A stretch of DNA of 60,101 nt from B25-G16 sp964549945 (lineage in GTDB: Bacteria; Desulfobacterota; DSM-4660; Desulfatiglandales; B25-G16): the NCBI GenBank assembly GCA_964549945.1, contig CAZJXD010000018.1, forward strand, positions 1 to 60,101, read 5' to 3'. Positions within the stretch are counted from its first letter, which is position 1. Each line of letters starts with the position of its first letter. Made by a program: the position numbers and the translations under genes. The notes below the pieces were generated by a model. The model was not told the origin of the DNA. It searched no databases and saw only the letters and a program-made list of their open reading frames with translations. Shown piece after piece: positions 9,070 to 18,140 of this stretch.

Positions 9070-10782
9070 TTGCAGATGAAGTGGAAATTTTTCTCTGGTC
9101 CCTTATCCTTTCCCATTCAATGGGTCAGATCCAAGATTGTCCGGAAAATCCATGAAAGGTCCTTCAGCCTGAAGGACAAGATCACCTTTCTGCTAATTCT
9201 CAATGTCGCTGGGATCCTGCTTCTTTGCAGTTACCTTGATTTCCATCTTACCAAAAAGGCCCAGATCGATCTCTATCTGGACAAAAATCTCTATATCGCA
9301 AAGGAGATTGCCATGGCAGTCCCAGATGCGAAGGTCATGGAGAAACTCCCTCAGATCCAAAACGAGGTGGAGGATTGGTTGTTGAGCCAGCCCAGTCTGG
9401 TGGGGATCGATGTATTTCTTCTCTCTAGAAAGGGATGGAAAGTAATTGTCTCCAATTCAAAGGAAATTCCTCAGTCCATATTGACCCTATCAAACGAGCA
9501 GATCGAACTACTGAAAAAGGACAAATACCTTTCCTCTAATCAGGAAATCGAGGATGAGAGTTACATGGAGGTGATCGTCCCTCTTCATTCTGGAGAAAAA
9601 GTGACCGGAGGAGTCCGTACCATCAATTCACTTAATGAGGCCCAGATCTATTTGAGCCAAAAAAAGCATCAAGCCCTCCTTCTGACCTTCTTCAGCATTT
9701 TCATCATCTTTATCACAGTATCCCTCCTTTTTGGAAAGCTCGTAGGAACTCCAATTAAGAAGCTAATAGAGGCCATGACCAAAGCGGAAAAAGGCAATCT
9801 GGAGGCTCAAGCGAGCATCCAGAGCCGAGATGAACTGGGAGAGTTAGGAAGGCATTTCAACAGGATGCTCGGGACGATCAGAGAGACACACAAGCAAAAT
9901 GTCCAGCTCCTCTCACAGGTCAACCAGTTCAATGAGGAATTGACGAGGAAGATCGAAGACGCAACCTCAGAACTGGCCAAGAGGAACGAAGAACTGAGGC
10001 TTCTCAATGAGGCCCTTTTTAGATCCCAAAGGGAGCTAAGCCAGTCTGAAAAGCTCGCAGCACTGGGGGAGGTGGCCGCGACCATGGCCCATCAGATCGG
10101 AACTCCTCTCAACTCCATCTCCGGCTATATCCAGCTCATGTTGCAGGAGGGAAACCTTCAACCCAAAGATCGAGATCGGCTAAAAATTGTAGAATCTCAA
10201 CTGGATCGGCTGGCGGACTCGGTCAAAGACCTCCTCTCCATCACTCGACTGCCAAGACCCCAGTTAACGCCTTTGAACGTGAACGGAGTCTTGGAAGAAC
10301 TGATTCACCTTATTGAACCCTGGCTTCATACCAGAAAGGTAAGGCTCCTTTCCTCTCTCCACAATGACCTGCCCCTTGTCATGGGCGATCCAACGAACCT
10401 TCAAACCGTCTTTCTCAACCTTATCGCCAATGCCCTTGATGCCATGCCCCATGGAGGGCTGGTGACGATCAGGACCCAGAATACTCCACCCCTTGCATCA
10501 ACAAAAAATAATGGATGGGTTGAGATCTCGATCTCCGATACTGGAATCGGCCTTACTGAAGAGTCGAAGAAAAAGATCTTCGATCCCTTTTTCACGACAA
10601 AAAAAATAGGCGAAGGAAGCGGATTGGGTCTTGCGATCTGCCAGAAGATCGTCAAGGAACATTCCGGAAGTCTTGAAGTGGAAAGCGAGGTTGGAAAGGG
10701 AAGTACCTTTTCTATATTCGTCCCCATCCTCCAGAGAAATGAAACCGATGAGCAAAACATCAGCCCATATCTTGGTCGTTGA
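9070..10782 (+). CDS. Membrane sensor histidine kinase
   Basis: A 570-residue sensor kinase. Transmembrane helices lie at about 38-55 and 203-224 with a roughly 150-residue periplasmic sensor between them, then HAMP (about 224-276), a coiled coil (277-325), a HisKA box with phospho-acceptor H341 in ATMAHQIGTPLNSISG, and an ATPase domain with DTGIGL and GEGSGLGLAI. It should autophosphorylate and pass phosphate to the regulator whose gene overlaps its end. The start is a TTG: AGGAG at 9057-9061 is 8 nt from TTG 9070 but 14 nt from the next ATG (9076). The signal is unknown. Confidence 0.92.
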   Translation: MQMKWKFFSGPLSFPIQWVRSKIVRKIHERSFSLKDKITFLLILNVAGILLLCSYLDFHLTKKAQIDLYLDKNLYIAKEIAMAVPDAKVMEKLPQIQNEVEDWLLSQPSLVGIDVFLLSRKGWKVIVSNSKEIPQSILTLSNEQIELLKKDKYLSSNQEIEDESYMEVIVPLHSGEKVTGGVRTINSLNEAQIYLSQKKHQALLLTFFSIFIIFITVSLLFGKLVGTPIKKLIEAMTKAEKGNLEAQASIQSRDELGELGRHFNRMLGTIRETHKQNVQLLSQVNQFNEELTRKIEDATSELAKRNEELRLLNEALFRSQRELSQSEKLAALGEVAATMAHQIGTPLNSISGYIQLMLQEGNLQPKDRDRLKIVESQLDRLADSVKDLLSITRLPRPQLTPLNVNGVLEELIHLIEPWLHTRKVRLLSSLHNDLPLVMGDPTNLQTVFLNLIANALDAMPHGGLVTIRTQNTPPLASTKNNGWVEISISDTGIGLTEESKKKIFDPFFTTKKIGEGSGLGLAICQKIVKEHSGSLEVESEVGKGSTFSIFVPILQRNETDEQNISPYLGR

Positions 10783-12097
10783 TGATGATCCCGTTACAGT
10801 CGATCTCCTTAAGGAAGTCCTCTCAAAAGAAGGTTATGAGATCGCCACTGCATTGAGCGGCGAAAAGGCCATTCTTCATGGAGCAGACCACCTTTTCGAC
10901 ATTGTCATCACCGATGTCCGTATGGAAGGTAAGGATGGGATGGAAGTCCTCAGATCCTTTAAGAAGATTTCTCCCGAGACCACTGTGATCATGATCACAG
11001 CCTTTGGATCCATTGAGACCGCCATCGAAGCAATCAGAGAAGGAGCCTTTGACTATATCAGCAAACCCTTTAAACTCGACGAGATCAAGTTCACCGTTCA
11101 GAGGGCCCTGGAACAGAGGAGGCTTCTCCAGGAGAATAAATATTATCGACAGGTGCTTCTGAGTAAGTACCAGTTCAAGAACGTCATCGGAAGAACACCT
11201 CAGATGTTCCAGGTCTACAAGACCATTGCTAAAGTTGCAGATACAAAATCTACAGTCATCCTTTATGGCGAAAGGGGAACAGGAAAAGAACTGATCGCCC
11301 ATTCGATCCATTACAACAGCCTCAGGAATGACCGACCCTTCATCCCTGTGGATTGTGCCTCCCTCGTGGAAAACCTGATAGAAAGCGAGCTGTTCGGCCA
11401 CGTCCGGGGAGCCTTCACAGGTGCCCATTCGACAAAGAAGGGGCTCCTAGAAGAGGCGGATGGAGGAACGGTCTTTCTCGACGAAATCAGCAATCTCAGC
11501 CTTTCCATGCAAACCAAGCTCCTGAGGTTCCTGCAAGAACACGAAATCAAGAGGGTGGGAGGGACGGAAAGCATCAAAGTGAATGTTCGTGTGATTGCGG
11601 CGACAAATCAGCCCCTGGAGCCTCTCGTGAGAATGGGGAAATTCAGAGAGGACCTCTTCGATCGGCTCAATGTCGTCTCGATCCTCCTTCCTCCGTTAAG
11701 GGAGCGGAAGGAAGACATCCCACTGCTGGCCAGCCATTTTCTCCAGAAATTCTCTGAAGAGAACATGAAGAACGTCTCACATATTTCTCCAGAAGTCCTC
11801 GGAATACTCGCTCAGTACTCATGGCCAGGAAACGTAAGAGAGCTTGAGCATACCATTGAACGGGCCATCATCCTCACACCTCACCCCATTATCCTTCCCG
11901 AAGACCTCCCCAGGAAAATTCTGGAAGAAACAAGGGGAATGGAAGTACTCCTTCCAGATAGGCAATTAACCCTGAAAGAAGTGGAAAAGAGATACGTATT
12001 GATGATCCTTCAGGAGACCGGAGGAAACAAGAAGAAGGCCTCAGAGATTCTCGGAATCGATCGAACGACCCTCTACCGAATCCTGCAAAAAGATTGA
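10748..12097 (+). CDS. Sigma-54-dependent response regulator (NtrC family)
   Basis: 449 residues from ATG 10748 (ATG 10739 also possible); it overlaps the kinase gene by about 35 bases. The receiver domain has the acidic pocket VVDDD and phospho-acceptor D56 in DIVITDVRME. The AAA+ domain has Walker A GERGTGKE, the sigma-54 contact loop GAFTGA and DGGTVFLDEIS. A Fis-type helix-turn-helix ends the protein (KKASEILGIDRTTLYRIL). When phosphorylated it should activate RNA polymerase-sigma-54. A good sigma-54 promoter lies 228 nt downstream of its stop, before the small exported protein, which is the obvious target. Confidence 0.95.
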   Translation: MSKTSAHILVVDDDPVTVDLLKEVLSKEGYEIATALSGEKAILHGADHLFDIVITDVRMEGKDGMEVLRSFKKISPETTVIMITAFGSIETAIEAIREGAFDYISKPFKLDEIKFTVQRALEQRRLLQENKYYRQVLLSKYQFKNVIGRTPQMFQVYKTIAKVADTKSTVILYGERGTGKELIAHSIHYNSLRNDRPFIPVDCASLVENLIESELFGHVRGAFTGAHSTKKGLLEEADGGTVFLDEISNLSLSMQTKLLRFLQEHEIKRVGGTESIKVNVRVIAATNQPLEPLVRMGKFREDLFDRLNVVSILLPPLRERKEDIPLLASHFLQKFSEENMKNVSHISPEVLGILAQYSWPGNVRELEHTIERAIILTPHPIILPEDLPRKILEETRGMEVLLPDRQLTLKEVEKRYVLMILQETGGNKKKASEILGIDRTTLYRILQKD

Positions 12098-12149
12098 TAC
12101 ATTCTATGTATTAAAGCCTTTCCTCGGAGAGTATCATGGAAGGAAAGGC
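12097..12149 (+). promoter_or_regulatory. Palindrome and hairpin just after the regulator gene
   Basis: ATACAT-TCT-ATGTAT (12097-12111) overlaps the stop codon and is a perfect 6-bp inverted repeat, operator-like in form. It is followed by a 9-bp stem, GCCTTTCCT (12116-12124) with AGGAAAGGC (12141-12149). No T-tract follows, so a simple intrinsic terminator is not supported. Either element could be an upstream activator site for the regulator, at about 220 nt from the sigma-54 promoter. Confidence 0.35.
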
Positions 12150-12294
12150 TCGCTGTTGGATTTCACCACACGATTTTCCTTGTAACTTTCATCAATTATC
12201 AAGTTTTACTTTATAAGCCTGATAATCTGTTGAATTTTGATACATTTTTTTCTATCAAGATTTTTCTTTATAAAATTATTCTATAATTTCAATA

Positions 12295-12309
12295 GGTTAA
12301 AAATTAACC
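12295..12309 (+). promoter_or_regulatory. Perfect palindrome upstream of the sigma-54 promoter
   Basis: GGTTAA-AAA-TTAACC is a perfect 15-nt inverted repeat ending 15 nt before the -24 element. It could be a binding site for the adjacent regulator or a second factor. It is closer to the promoter than most enhancer sites. Confidence 0.4.
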
Positions 12310-12324
12310 ACCTATGCCAAAACC

Positions 12325-12339
12325 TGGCATCCCTTTTGC
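12325..12339 (+). promoter_or_regulatory. Sigma-54 (-24/-12) promoter
   Basis: TGGCATCCCTTTTGC: the invariant GG and GC are separated by exactly 10 nt, and TGGCA and TTGC both match the consensus. It lies 49 nt before the start codon of the small exported protein and directly follows a sigma-54 activator gene. Confidence 0.8.
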
Positions 12340-12387
12340 GATAGTTAAATTTGATAAAAAGACATGAAAGAAAGGGGGTGAAATGGG

Positions 12388-12768
12388 ATGAAGAATGTGA
12401 CTTTTCTGATCGCCCTAGTGATGGTGCTGGCCTTTGCCACAGCAGGGATCGCACAGCAAAAAGCCGCTCCAGAAGGGCCTGCGGCACCGGCTGCGGCTGC
12501 TCCGGAAAAGATAAAGAGGTTTGCTGGGAGAATTCACAAAGTGGACGCTGCAGCAAAGACCATCGCCGTAAAGGCCAAGAAAAAGGCCATGACCTTTGTG
12601 ACTGACCCTGCTACAAAGATCACCAAAGGCAATGCGGAAATGACCTTTGCTGACCTGAAAAAGGGGATGTATGTTTCAGTGAGGTATAAAAAGGGCGGGG
12701 ACAAGCTGATAGCTGTGACCGTCAAGGCCGCTGCCCCGAAGGTTGCAAAAAAGAGGAAGGCGAAATAA
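12388..12768 (+). CDS. Small exported Ala/Lys-rich protein of unknown function
   Basis: 126 residues. A signal peptide (about 1-22, ending TAGIAQQ) is followed by an Ala/Pro linker, then a compact 60-residue domain: FAGRIHKVDAAAKTIAVKA, MTFVTDPATKITKG and DLKKGMYVSVRYKK. This alternation suggests a small beta-barrel similar to DUF5666/OB-like periplasmic domains. A very basic tail (KKRKAK) ends it. GGGGGTG at 12374-12380 gives a strong ribosome site 7 nt from ATG 12388. A sigma-54 promoter lies just upstream, so expression is probably switched by the neighbouring two-component system. The function is not known. Confidence 0.75.
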   Translation: MKNVTFLIALVMVLAFATAGIAQQKAAPEGPAAPAAAAPEKIKRFAGRIHKVDAAAKTIAVKAKKKAMTFVTDPATKITKGNAEMTFADLKKGMYVSVRYKKGGDKLIAVTVKAAAPKVAKKRKAK

Positions 12769-12853
12769 AGGTCCTGTTCCTTTAATTAGTTGACATAAAT
12801 GTAATATTATCCATTCTGGGTCAACCAAGAACCTGAGGAGGGATTGACTCAGA

Positions 12854-13420
12854 ATGGGAAAGCGAGGGAAAGAACCGTCATTCGGCCATGTCTTTTGTCC
12901 TAATTCTGATTGTGCGTATTTCCAAAAGACAGGCATGGGTAATATTGTAGGAAACGGCAAATATGCTACCCGGAGCGGCGTGGTAAGGAAATATATTTGC
13001 CGAAGGTGCGGAAGGGTATTCAATGATCGTACTGGTACGGTTCTTTTCGATCTTCGTACCAGTGACGAGAAGGTGCTCATCGCATTGAAGCTTTTGATCA
13101 AAGGGATGAGCGTGCGAGGGATTGCCGAGGTACTAGGAAACAAGCCCGATACGGTGTTACGATGGTTAGGCCGGGCAGCCGCGCACAGCGAACAGGTCAA
13201 TACGTGGCTGGTGCGGGACCTCAAGATACGCAAGGTGGAGTTGGATGAGCTTTGGAGTTTTGTGGAAAAAAAACAGCTGAGACAGTGGCAGAGCAAGCGG
13301 GTGAGGTCTGGGTTTGGGTAAGCTTCGCCCCCGAGTATCGATTGGTGTTGGCCACCCATGTGGGAGGACATGAAGAGCACGATGCCGAGGAGCTGGTGAA
13401 GCAGAGGAAAACGCGTGTTA
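12854..13420 (+). pseudogene. IS1-like transposase with a -1 frameshift, 3'-truncated
   Basis: The N-terminal frame (12854-13321) has a zinc finger (CPNSDC ... CRRC), a helix-turn-helix and the start of the catalytic core, VELDELWSFV. The homologous continuation GEVWVWVSFAPEYRLVLATHVG is in the -1 frame. The switch falls at a run of eight A (13266-13273), read AAA-AAA in frame 0, the same kind of slippery site that IS1 uses for programmed frameshifting. The product is then lost after about HDAEELVKQ, where a heptamer repeat begins at 13421, so the last catalytic residue is missing and the copy is dead. Exact family (IS1 or a relative) is uncertain. Confidence 0.7.
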
Positions 13421-13441
13421 GATTAAGAATCAAGAATCAGA
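13421..13441. repeat. Short heptamer array at the transposase truncation point
   Basis: Units gattaag, aatcaag, aatcaga. The transposase similarity ends here, so the array marks or caused the break. Confidence 0.55.
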
Positions 13442-13630
13442 CCGGACGTGCTGACAGCAACAGCAGAGTACCTGCTTGAAGTGCGCCATCAGCAACTGGC
13501 TGAGGCTTTGAGCGAAGCGTCGCAGCGGGGCGACCACGAATGGACACGCCGCTCGCGCTCTGAGGTAGACAAAACAAGCCGGTTCCTTCAGAGGTTGCGG
13601 GCCCACCCCGGGGACTTCCACATGTCCTGA
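13442..13630 (+). pseudogene. Unrecognised coding remnant
   Basis: The frame reads VLTATAEYLLEVRHQQLAEA and continues with RSEVDKTSRFLQRLRAHPGDF before a stop at 13628-13630. It has the look of the charged, helical end of a protein but no start codon with a ribosome site, and it begins right at the end of a repeat array. Probably the 3' end of a deleted gene, perhaps part of another mobile element. Could also be chance. Confidence 0.25.
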
Positions 13631-13753
13631 CCATGTCAGGGGCAGTAAAAAGAGTGCAAGATAATGACGAAAACTGGGAAAAGGAGGAAATATGAATTAC
13701 CTCCTTCTTTAAGAGATCAGTTGAAAAAGGAAATCTAAATAAAGGAGTTAGGT

Positions 13754-16123
13754 ATGCCAAGTTGGTTTATTCACATGAACGTAGCGAAGAAGGCCATTAA
13801 AGGGCTTTCCAGTAACCCTAGGGTCGCCTCAATCCTCGGAACAAACGGGCCAACAGCGAATGATATCGCCAGCATTGCCACTAATAATCCTGCCTATGTC
13901 GCGCTGGGGTCTATAGGTCCTGATCTGTTTGTTTTTCTTCCAGACTTCAAGCCACCTCTGGGCCCACCTATCTATAAGATTATGAAATTCCTGGAGGGCT
14001 TCTACGAGTTAATTGACCCTTACATTAGTGCTTACGAACAATCTCTTGGGCCTCAGGTTGATCAAGCGGGGTCTATCGCTAACGCCCTTCTTGGCGGGCT
14101 TCCCCAGACAATAAGCGATACAGCCAAACAGCTCAATGACATATTCATAACTGCTTTGGAAGATTTCGTGACGACGCAATACGATTGGTTCTCCCTTTTA
14201 GGCAGTGGAGTACCATCGGGATACGACGAGCAGACCTTTTTTTGGAGTGATATGCTGCACTACCGTAAAACCTATGAATTCGCGGCACAACTGTGGAAGA
14301 ACGCCCAAACTGAACAGGAAAAGGCATATGCACTTGGATGGATGACTCATCTTGGTACCGATGTTGTCGGCCATAGTTTCGTTAACCAGAAGTGCGGCGG
14401 CCCTTACCGTTTGCATTGGCAACGCCATCATCTGATTGAAAATCATATGGATGCCTACGTTTACGAACGAGAGTTTGGTAGTCAATCGTTGTACCAGTCG
14501 TTATGTGGAGCTGCGGAACACCTCTGGATCGCCTTTGATGATGATGGGACGCCCTTACCGCCTTCGCATGTGACGACTCCAAGTAATCTACTGTCTAGCG
14601 GCAGCGGGCTGGTAACCAGCTTTTTTCTGCCACAAAACCGGCCGACTTTCGACCCTACGGATAGCCAAGCTACCAGTGCCGCTTGGGATGTCGACTCGAA
14701 TCTGCCTAAAGGCATCAAGGATCTTCTAATTAAGACCCTGAAGGACGTTTACCCGGATTCGCCGGTGCCTCCTTATACGGCAGGGCAGACGGACCAGTGC
14801 GCTGACCACCCCCACATATTAGATAAAAAAAGCAACGGGTACCCGGAAAAAGACGATGTTGGTAGTACGGATTACTACGTAACCAAAGTTCCAAATCACG
14901 GCGATATAGAGACAGCCTATTTCTACCTGTACAAATACGTCAAGATGACTACCACTAGTTATTATAATATGCAGCCTCCTGAAGAGCCACCTGTGTTCCC
15001 TTGGCCACAGTTCCCCTCTCCCCCCGGCAGTCCTGAAGGTGATGGCTCATCCGATGACAGTCTCGATTTCTGGGACATCGTGCTTGATATCCTTTCTTGG
15101 CTACTTTTTATCGGGGATTGTATTGCTTGGTTGCCTGCTGCTCTCGGTGCTGCCGTCCTCGGACCGGTCACTTATCCATTTCGGGATGCTGTCTATCAAA
15201 ACGTAGAACTCCCTTTATACAATGCATGGCTATCCTTACACTGGATACTTTCCATCACTGGCTACGCGATCCCACTGCCGGGGGAGATCACTCCTGCCCT
15301 GCACACACTAGGAGTTGGCTTCCAGGATAACTGGAATCTGCTGCAGGCAGAACTTAATGACTTAAGTGGTGGTCTTTTGGGGACGGTGCCTGTCCCGCAA
15401 TCTGAGCTATCGGGTGTCGACAGAGATGAAAAATATCCCCGCGACATGGTCTCTGACCCGCAGAGTTCAATCCCTGCGATCATAAACCTGATCGGATCGC
15501 TGTTCGATAATGGCGAAGGCGCTAGTGAATTCACCCGGCCATGGCGGTGGCCGCAGTTTGATAATCAAGGAGATAGCATCCCTACCGAACTTCCTTCGAT
15601 AGTCCATGCCGGGAGCCCTTACTGCTTCGGACAAGATGCATATGCTCTGATGATGGACGATCCGGGAGATGAAACATTTCGGGGTAAATTGGAGGGTTCA
15701 GGGAGTGCAGCACAGACGGTCGACTTTGTCATTGGAGGCCTAAAAAATCATACCACTTTGGGGGACCCGAGCGATTATTCAGCGTACATAATCGCGAACC
15801 TCACCCGTGATGACCCGGGACAAATCGCCAATTTTAATCTGGATGCTGATCGCGGTTATGGTTTCCTGTGTTGGGACTGGCGGCGCTGTGCCGGAATTAA
15901 GGCAGCTCCTAATGCTTATAGTCACAAACTGCCATTCCAAAAAGTTAACGCCCTACCAAATTCCACCCACATATATCAACCGCCATGCCAAGCCGGCTCA
16001 GGCTGGGATAAGTGGGACATTTTAGTTAACCAGCCTTCTCCGCAACCTGCCCAACACAATCCTTATGTCCAGAACAACCCACCGGTAATAGTCCGCTATA
16101 TCGATATAGAGGGGAAAGTTTAA
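13754..16123 (+). CDS. Zn-dependent phospholipase C-fold protein, large (cassette gene 1)
   Basis: 789 residues. The first third fits the zinc-dependent phospholipase C / S1-P1 nuclease fold: H7 in MPSWFIHMNVAKKA, D57 and D64 in GSIGPDLFVFLPD, H169, the helix H199-xxx-D203-xxx-H207 in THLGTDVVGHSF, and H226-xx-E229-xxx-D233 in HLIENHMDAY. These would bind up to three Zn ions and cleave a phosphodiester. There is no signal peptide. A hydrophobic stretch (about 436-480) could associate with membrane; the last 300 residues are unassigned. ATG 13754 follows AAAGGAG (13741-13747). One base separates it from the next gene, so it heads a four-gene operon. Substrate unknown. Confidence 0.7.
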   Translation: MPSWFIHMNVAKKAIKGLSSNPRVASILGTNGPTANDIASIATNNPAYVALGSIGPDLFVFLPDFKPPLGPPIYKIMKFLEGFYELIDPYISAYEQSLGPQVDQAGSIANALLGGLPQTISDTAKQLNDIFITALEDFVTTQYDWFSLLGSGVPSGYDEQTFFWSDMLHYRKTYEFAAQLWKNAQTEQEKAYALGWMTHLGTDVVGHSFVNQKCGGPYRLHWQRHHLIENHMDAYVYEREFGSQSLYQSLCGAAEHLWIAFDDDGTPLPPSHVTTPSNLLSSGSGLVTSFFLPQNRPTFDPTDSQATSAAWDVDSNLPKGIKDLLIKTLKDVYPDSPVPPYTAGQTDQCADHPHILDKKSNGYPEKDDVGSTDYYVTKVPNHGDIETAYFYLYKYVKMTTTSYYNMQPPEEPPVFPWPQFPSPPGSPEGDGSSDDSLDFWDIVLDILSWLLFIGDCIAWLPAALGAAVLGPVTYPFRDAVYQNVELPLYNAWLSLHWILSITGYAIPLPGEITPALHTLGVGFQDNWNLLQAELNDLSGGLLGTVPVPQSELSGVDRDEKYPRDMVSDPQSSIPAIINLIGSLFDNGEGASEFTRPWRWPQFDNQGDSIPTELPSIVHAGSPYCFGQDAYALMMDDPGDETFRGKLEGSGSAAQTVDFVIGGLKNHTTLGDPSDYSAYIIANLTRDDPGQIANFNLDADRGYGFLCWDWRRCAGIKAAPNAYSHKLPFQKVNALPNSTHIYQPPCQAGSGWDKWDILVNQPSPQPAQHNPYVQNNPPVIVRYIDIEGKV

Positions 16124-16124
16124 C

Positions 16125-17264
16125 ATGAACACTAAGAACACTAAGATAGGTAAGAAAGTAATCAAATCTGTTGTAGAGAAACCAGGTTCCAGAGAGGAAG
16201 CAAAGGCCTTTTTCGAAAGATTGAGGCAAAGACTGGAGAGGAGGGAGAGACCGAGCAAGTTTATGCCGTATGTCCTGATCAGGTCATGTGCCGGCGATAA
16301 CGGCACTCGGCCGCTACCGGCCGGCTCTCCTCCTTTCTGGGAAAGCCCCGATATCTGGACTTGGGCTGGGGATCCGAGCGTGGCGCCTGAGATACCGCCG
16401 AATCAAGGCGGGACAGTAAGCGTTGGAGGGATCTATACCATCTACGCGCATGTTTGGAATTTGGGGCGTGCCCCCATTGCCGGGGCAACGGTCGAATGGT
16501 TTTGGTTCCATCCTTTTTTAGGCATCGACAGCTCACACGCCAATCCAATTGGTAGGGCGAGGGTAGACCTTGCGCCCCGGGGCTTTCCGGGTTGTCATAA
16601 ACTCGTGAAATGCCATGAACCATATGTTGTCCAGCCGCTTGTAAACGACGACCACCCTTGCCTTGTGTCGCGTATCTCTGCCTTCGGCGACCCTCTGAAT
16701 AGTTCTCATGAATGGGATGCATGGGCAGATCGGCATATCGCCCAAAAAAATCTCACCGTGCTAAACGCTAATGACGATGCGCAAAGGCTGCTTCGTTCGT
16801 TAGAGGGTACGAAACCGCCGAACGCGACGGTGCGTCTTTATCAAGTCGGACTAGAAGCTGCTCAGGCTCTTGCTTTGGCTGCCCCGCATTTAGAGATGGA
16901 CCCTGCCGTTAAAACCACACTGCTGGCAGAATTAAGCCCGGAAGGAAAACTCACCTTGCCTCCACTGACGCCTGGCATCCGGCGGATCATGCCAAATCTA
17001 CTGCTTAACCTCGGCAGTAAGCCTGCAGTCCCCTCTACACTTACTAAAAAGCGTGTAAGGGTAGATCGTTCCAATCTGCTGTATGAAAGGGCCGATGTTA
17101 CAACGCTTATGTATCACGGCACTCTCTTGCCACCAGAACTGGCGAAACGAGTGGAAACACTGCCTCTTCCTAAGAAAGGTCAGGCACAGGTTCTTAGAAT
17201 CGTTGCCTATAAGGACAACAAACCCGTAGGCGGCTACACAATCGTAGTTAGTGGTAACAAGTGA
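16125..17264 (+). CDS. Beta-sandwich (CARDB-like) protein of unknown function (cassette gene 2)
   Basis: 379 residues, cytosolic by sequence. A basic N-terminal helix (about 1-50) is followed by a domain reading SPDIWTWAGDPS, YTIYAHVWNLGRAPIAGATV, EWFWFHP and FGDPLNSSHEWDAWADRHIAQ. Alternation of strands with N-x-G-x-x-x-x-x-A-x-V resembles CARDB/Ig-like adhesion modules. A second small module ends the protein (QVLRIVAYKDNKPVGGYTIVV). Three cysteines lie in CHKLVKCHEPY and DDHPCLV. The gene starts one base after the phospholipase-like gene. I do not recognise a characterised family; the partner genes suggest it binds or presents a target rather than catalyses. Confidence 0.6.
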   Translation: MNTKNTKIGKKVIKSVVEKPGSREEAKAFFERLRQRLERRERPSKFMPYVLIRSCAGDNGTRPLPAGSPPFWESPDIWTWAGDPSVAPEIPPNQGGTVSVGGIYTIYAHVWNLGRAPIAGATVEWFWFHPFLGIDSSHANPIGRARVDLAPRGFPGCHKLVKCHEPYVVQPLVNDDHPCLVSRISAFGDPLNSSHEWDAWADRHIAQKNLTVLNANDDAQRLLRSLEGTKPPNATVRLYQVGLEAAQALALAAPHLEMDPAVKTTLLAELSPEGKLTLPPLTPGIRRIMPNLLLNLGSKPAVPSTLTKKRVRVDRSNLLYERADVTTLMYHGTLLPPELAKRVETLPLPKKGQAQVLRIVAYKDNKPVGGYTIVVSGNK

Positions 17265-17296
17265 GCCAAAAATTTAAAACGATAAGGAGAAGGGAT

Positions 17297-18136
17297 ATGA
17301 CTAATGGTAATACTAATAGCGTTTCTTTTTTAGCCGAGACTATGATGGCAGATTCATCCTTTGCCACAGCAATTAAGGCTCTCACGCGTGATGAAAGTTT
17401 CGTGAACGCATGGGGAAAATTGGATTTACAAGAACTTTGTAATGGCTTCAACACCTTTTCGGAGCAGATTTTGACATATAACAGGTTTCATAGGGCTGAA
17501 CGACGACTCTGGTACATTAAAATCGGAAAGGGAGCTATCCCTAAAAAACTCGAAACGAGCCTTCAAAGAGACGTTCCCGCTGCTCGAAATGCCTATCTAG
17601 GTGCCTTCAAAGGCGTTGACAAGTCTTTAGGCGCCTTATCCGCAGCTGGCTTCGACAATGTTGTTGATAAATACATTGATCGGTTTTTAGCATTACTTAA
17701 AGATAAGACTCATCCTTTACGGGCAGTGTTGACACAGTACTTTCACGCTGTGGGTTGTTCTTCTCAAATGATCGACGAATTCGAAAGTGTTTTAATCCAT
17801 TCTAATTACAGCCCTAGACCTGTATTAGGAACGGCACGTCCGGGAGAACTCCGAGATGTTATAGGAAAGGGCATTGCAGCACAACAAAAACTTTTCGATT
17901 ATACCCAAGCAAACGGGCTAAAATATATCAAAGGTCAATGCGACCCACCGAAATGGGCAGTAGTTGCTTCCGATGTTCTGGGTTGGTTCGGCCTTTCATT
18001 TTCTCCTTGGTATGTTATCCTGATAGTTGCAATAATTGTAGTATTGTTGACTATTCTTTGTGTGACAAAAGCTTTACCCCAGGTTATTCTTGATAAATGT
18101 AAATACTTGAGTTTAACGCTCGGTTTCACTATGTAG
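17297..18136 (+). CDS. Protein with C-terminal membrane anchor, unknown (cassette gene 3)
   Basis: About 279 residues. ATG 17297 is chosen because AAGGAG (17284-17289) is well spaced; an upstream GTG at 17261 overlaps gene 2 by four bases and is in frame. Most of the protein looks soluble and helical, with no motif I recognise. The C-terminal part holds one strong transmembrane helix (SPWYVILIVAIIVVLLTILCV) followed by a short basic tail, so the bulk may sit on the cytosolic side as a tail-anchored protein. Base composition appears more AT-rich than the flanking core genes, in line with acquisition. It sits between the beta-sandwich gene and the JAMM peptidase gene. Confidence 0.6.
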   Translation: MTNGNTNSVSFLAETMMADSSFATAIKALTRDESFVNAWGKLDLQELCNGFNTFSEQILTYNRFHRAERRLWYIKIGKGAIPKKLETSLQRDVPAARNAYLGAFKGVDKSLGALSAAGFDNVVDKYIDRFLALLKDKTHPLRAVLTQYFHAVGCSSQMIDEFESVLIHSNYSPRPVLGTARPGELRDVIGKGIAAQQKLFDYTQANGLKYIKGQCDPPKWAVVASDVLGWFGLSFSPWYVILIVAIIVVLLTILCVTKALPQVILDKCKYLSLTLGFTM

Positions 18137-18140
18137 AGGC

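Noticed and set aside
12676..13380. 234-codon minus-strand frame opposite the transposase
   Set aside because: It overlaps the recognisable transposase on the other strand and has no protein-like pattern.
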